Translations under genes and position numbers: made by a program
NCBI GenBank assembly: GCA_032209605.1
Contig: JASFXZ010000008.1
Coordinates: forward strand, 186,001 to 250,000
Direction of reading: 5' to 3'
Length of the DNA: 64,000 nucleotides
Origin: Mactromeris polynyma
Taxonomy: Eukaryota; Mollusca; Bivalvia; Venerida; Mactridae
The notes under the pieces: generated by a model
What the model saw: the letters and a program-made list of their open reading frames with translations, nothing else
Database searches by the model: none
What the model was told of the DNA's origin: nothing
Part shown: positions 60,450-64,000 of the stretch, one piece after another
Layout of the letters: each line of letters begins with the position of its first letter
Position numbering within the stretch: the first letter of the stretch is position 1

Positions 60450-60600
60450 TGACCATTGAGCACTCTCATTGAATTCATTTGTTAATGTTAGTGTATTGTG
60501 TCCCGTTTGCCATTGGCTTTTGATTATACTTCCATGTCTCCACGCGCTTTCGGGGTGGCTATGCGCATTGTGTTTGGTATTTCCGATTACATTCCTACAT
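60450..60600 (+). repeat. Family Q fragment
   Basis: GTTGACCATTGAGCACTCTC, then CCATGTCTCCACGCGCTTTC GGGGTGGCTATGCGCATTGT GTTTGGTATTTCC. Matches the left and central blocks with the spacer shortened. Confidence 0.58.
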
Positions 60601-61064
60601 GCAGTGTTAAAGCAATTTTCTGATTTCAGTGCTCTGAGTTTTATTTGAACACACCAATTGTGCATGAATAAATAAAATGACGAACGTGTAAGCATGTGTT
60701 AGGTTTAATTTTCAAATTACAACCACAACCGCAAATATCGAATAATTGTCATTGTAAGGGCCAGAAAGAGTTTGCTTGCCACAAAACTGGTCAGAATTCC
60801 CAGAAGTTTACTGACAATTCCAAAGCTTCAAAGTCGTGAACTTGCTCAATATTTCTATTTGATTATAATAATGTTTTATTGTCATGCAGTAATGTGTCGT
60901 TTCCAACATCTCCAAAAAACTTCACTAAAAAGCATTTTGTTCATTGAGGAAACGCCATAGTGATAATAAAACATTATTTCCGTTGTCCATAATCCGGTTG
61001 TTATGTTATCTCAAAGCCTTAGTATGTACAACATTACCATAGTTATACTTTAATAATTTAGTGG

Positions 61065-61330
61065 ATTTAAATAATTGACAAGACACGTCTGATTCTTTGC
61101 ATGTTTCCTGTCGTGAAACTAATGCTGCTAAAACGGAAGTCAGAATACACAATTACTGGAGATTTGTTCCATTTCTTTTTCTAATTTAGAATCCATTCGA
61201 ATTTTTAGTAGAGTGGTTGAAGAAATGTAAAACATATTTCCCCGGAGGTCATGTCAACAAAGTTAGAATCGGCGTGTAGTTGTAATACGATGGTAATGAT
61301 TGGAATTTTACCCATGTGCAGTGTTTCAAA
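61065..61330 (+). repeat. Dispersed repeat T, copy 3
   Basis: TCTGATTCTTTGCATGTTTC CTGTCGTGAAACTAATGCTG C, ACACAATTACTGGAGATTTG, GAAGAAATGTAAAACATATT and GATGGTAATGATTGGAATTT TACCCATGTGCAGTG align with 53235-53510. Confidence 0.65.
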
Positions 61331-62929
61331 ACGACCTATGATGTTCAGAATGACTTTGCACTCTTCTGATTACTTACATCTGTTATTATAAACCATTATT
61401 GTCTGTAGAATCATAGTGAGAAAAGCTGTTACTATCAGACAGAGGCAACTAGTACATATATATAAATTTAGATTGTAATGTTTTAAAATGATTTCAGAAT
61501 GTTATTAACATAATTAGCATATACTTGACATTTCACGAAAGAACATATACATGTGACAAAGATTGATACAATGAAAAAAAAATCATATGATTAAGAGACA
61601 GCGTTGATTTTAAGAGTATTAGTACGTAAATACATAGCCCATTGTTAACATATGCATGTACATTTGTGTACTTAAAGTAGTATGCATTTGTGTGGATGAA
61701 ACAAAGTGAACATGTATGTGCAAACTAGTGGAGGTTGCCCAGTCGCGTACTTAAATCATTAAGATGAGTTAATCATTTAATGCAAACCCAAGACCATTGA
61801 CCTTATACAATGGAACTGCTGTTTAAAATGACATAAAACCCAAAACTCGCAAACAACTTTTTTGCATTATACACGCAAAGAGTCTCCAAAGGTATGGTGT
61901 ACGAGTCATAATGTATAATGCGTTCTATTTTATTCTTGTGCTGTGCTTTAACAGAAAAAATGATCTGAAAATTACTAAGTAACCATTTTCATTAATGCAA
62001 TAATTATTGCGATGTGCTGTTAAAAAGTTAAAACTCTATTTTGTGTACAGAAAACTAAATTATTTTTCGAATGTATGTTTTTTTAAACTTGCTTAGTATC
62101 TTGAAATAACAAAACAATGGCCCCAACGTACATCTAACATTTATTTATATATTTGTTAAATATGCCTTCAAAAACCTAAAAGCGAACTAAATTCAAGCAT
62201 TTGGGATGCACTTTGAGTATTTGCGTACAGTTTCGATGAAAAGTCGAGTAAAGTCGGTTGTTGTTGATAAACATCAAGCATATTTGAAAGAAATGATGTG
62301 ATACAATGTCCGTTTTTTGAAACCGTGGGTAGGCGAGGGCAAAATCATAAATGATAGCTCGTGGCGCTGAAGGTTTTTACTACAACTCAATACACTCTTG
62401 CAAAGTAAACTGTGTACACGGATATAATTATTTTTTCCACTCGAGGGGCCCAAGCCTTTGTTATATAACATGTATTAACTGGCCTTTTATCTGGTTCGAT
62501 CTCATGCAAGATTGCACAGATTGGTATTTTCGTAGCTTTAAACAGTATCAAGTGTATGAAAACAAGTGCCATTTGAATGTATTATTATTGAAATATAATA
62601 AGCTTAGACATTCAGTATCTAACGTTAAAATGTTCGTGCATATTTTATGTCCCGGTCGCAATTATTTAAATTATTTTTAGTGTTCTGTTTGTAAAACACT
62701 TCGTGGTATTTCATAACGTTTTAAACATGAGGTATATATAATTTATGTCGAATTAATTCCGAATTATTTGCTTGTTTGCTTTGAAAACAACTCACCGTGC
62801 TTATATATAACCGTTGTTACAGCACAATGTTTAATAAGGAATCTATATGGCTTTACGGTCTAAATTATTTGACGTTATTATTCAACGTATTTTGCTGTTA
62901 TCTTCGTTTGAATCTCCATCCAATCAATT
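61331..62929. other. AT-rich stretch without recognised feature
   Basis: A frame of 109 codons at 62351-62680 has no recognisable motif and no splice context. No repeats noticed. Confidence 0.35.
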
Positions 62930-63115
62930 TTCTCTTTGCTGTTCCCTTTAATTCTCCATAGTTGCTTTTGATAGTCAGCCAGACAAGCCCTTGCTTCCCA
63001 ATACCACTACATGTTTGCTCTTGCACCTCCTCAATCCCCAATGTTTCATAGACTGTTTTCCCAGGGGTCTGTGTGGGAGGCATTGTCTTGTGTATGTAGT
63101 GTTCCCTGAAAAAAA
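62930..63115 (+). repeat. Family Q copy, right half
   Basis: TTTAATTCTCCATAGTTGCT, GCCAGACAAGCCCTTGCTTC, CTCTTGCACCTCCTCAATCC, TGTTTTCCCAGGGGTCTGTG, TGGGAGGCATTGTCTTGTGT, ATGTAGTGTTCCCTG. Matches 4460-4620 and 440-590 block for block. Confidence 0.7.
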
Positions 63116-64000
63116 TAAAACATTCATTGACTATTTTTACAACCTTAATATACATATATACACTTGTATATATATATACACGACAACTACGCCATATTGT
63201 GACATATATAAATATATTCAAAATCATAATTGATGATAATTCTATACAAGAACTCGAGTATCCATTTACACTTATTTGCACTGCAAGAGCTAACGACTGC
63301 TCAATTATTAAGGTTAATGAATATATGGGTTTTAATTACTGGTAATTAATCAACTCAACAAACACACACCCTTAAGTCTTCTACTTGATATAATTGCATG
63401 GTTTCGCTTTTATTATGAAGAGCACTATTAAGAATAAGTGCGTGCATTTTTAACTTTGTTGCGAGTCGTATGGAAATGGTATTGACTGGCGAGCAATGGC
63501 ATCAGTAGACGGTAGTCAACCTTTAAACATTTTTTTAACATTTATCCGATTAGGTGGCTAAAATATTTACACGACCGAAGTTGTACTATATAGGAAATAT
63601 TACATAGTGTGCGATCAGTATATATAGTATGATTTTAATTGTTTTGCACTGCTGTACTCTACTAAAACAGGCTGTTAAATGTTTTAGAGCATTCCACAGT
63701 CTAGCTGCAGGTCCATCGGTATAAATTAGACATTGGCCGAAACCTCCTAGAATATAATTATACTCTAAGTGTTGAATCAGTGTGATAAAGTCGAGATTGT
63801 GTAACTCATTACAATTCGTCTTTGCAAAAACTGTAATTAACTATCATCAACAAGTACTTTGTATAACACTGACGCAAACAAATCTTATAAAGCTTGAATA
63901 ATAACATAACAAATTATAAACATAAATATATCAACTACTTCATAAATGATATAGAATTTATGCGCCTAATTACCCCATCCTATCTCTGATAAGTCTGCTT
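63116..64000. other. AT-rich right edge
   Basis: Contains interrupted TATA runs at 63152-63180, and the last 65 bases match 56195-56275. No gene signal. Confidence 0.35.

Noticed and set aside
62898..63281. 127-codon minus-strand frame and its resemblance to a frame at 4474-4677
   Set aside because: The shared HKTMPP peptide comes from both lying over family Q. Other Q copies interrupt the frame, so nucleotide conservation explains it.

Overview
This 64 kb window is AT-rich eukaryotic DNA with no recognisable intact gene. It has no operon structure, no long open frame, no rRNA and no functional tRNA. The reading frames that look meaningful are fossils of transposable elements or short pieces that could be single exons. 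Several features point to a marine invertebrate, most likely a bivalve mollusc: a LINE fragment ending in a TTAC/TAAG tetranucleotide tail, tRNA-derived SINEs with an 'ACGGCGTTAAAC' tail motif, many small inverted-repeat elements, and GACCTTGACCTTTG satellite repeats. This assignment is an inference from repeat types. No diagnostic gene is present.

Region 1 (1-22 kb) is a complex tandem array. A block of about 7.2 kb (copy A1, 1-7240) recurs at 15752-21987 (copy A2) with few mismatches, a spacing of about 15.75 kb. Between them lie an imperfect 360-bp tandem repeat (7400-8240), an older diverged copy of part of the block (8640-11308), a mariner transposase fossil (12555-12722), a nearly identical 323-bp fragment of A1 (12917-13239), a second copy of the 10583-11308 segment (13240-14386) interrupted by a foldback element, and a 145-bp satellite with three-monomer higher-order structure (14525-15510). 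A1 and A2 differ mainly by large indels. A1 alone carries two members of a dispersed repeat family, called Q here. A2 alone carries a SINE with a clean 11-bp target duplication and a triplicated 39-mer.

Region 2 (22-47 kb) is mostly unannotatable AT-rich DNA. It holds a decayed protein-coding relic on the minus strand (22544-23428), several SINEs, further Q copies, a MITE family with matching terminal repeats (34399 and 36970), small tandem repeats, and the C-terminal end of a non-LTR retrotransposon ORF (43123-43539). Three short frames with a membrane segment and/or splice-like border (28570, 29726 and 35357) are the only candidates for host exons, all at low confidence.

Region 3 (47-64 kb) holds a diverged local duplication (47690-48900 and 49700-50930). 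One copy was split by a Tc1/mariner-like MITE, and the other shows the empty site. There is also a GC-rich 547-bp Harbinger-like palindromic element (51570-52116), an inverted pair of dispersed repeats, three copies of another family (40185, 53235, 61065), more Q copies and a tRNA-like SINE head. The window is best read as a repeat-driven intergenic or intronic region. What stands out is the record of duplication, insertion and conversion rather than any gene system.
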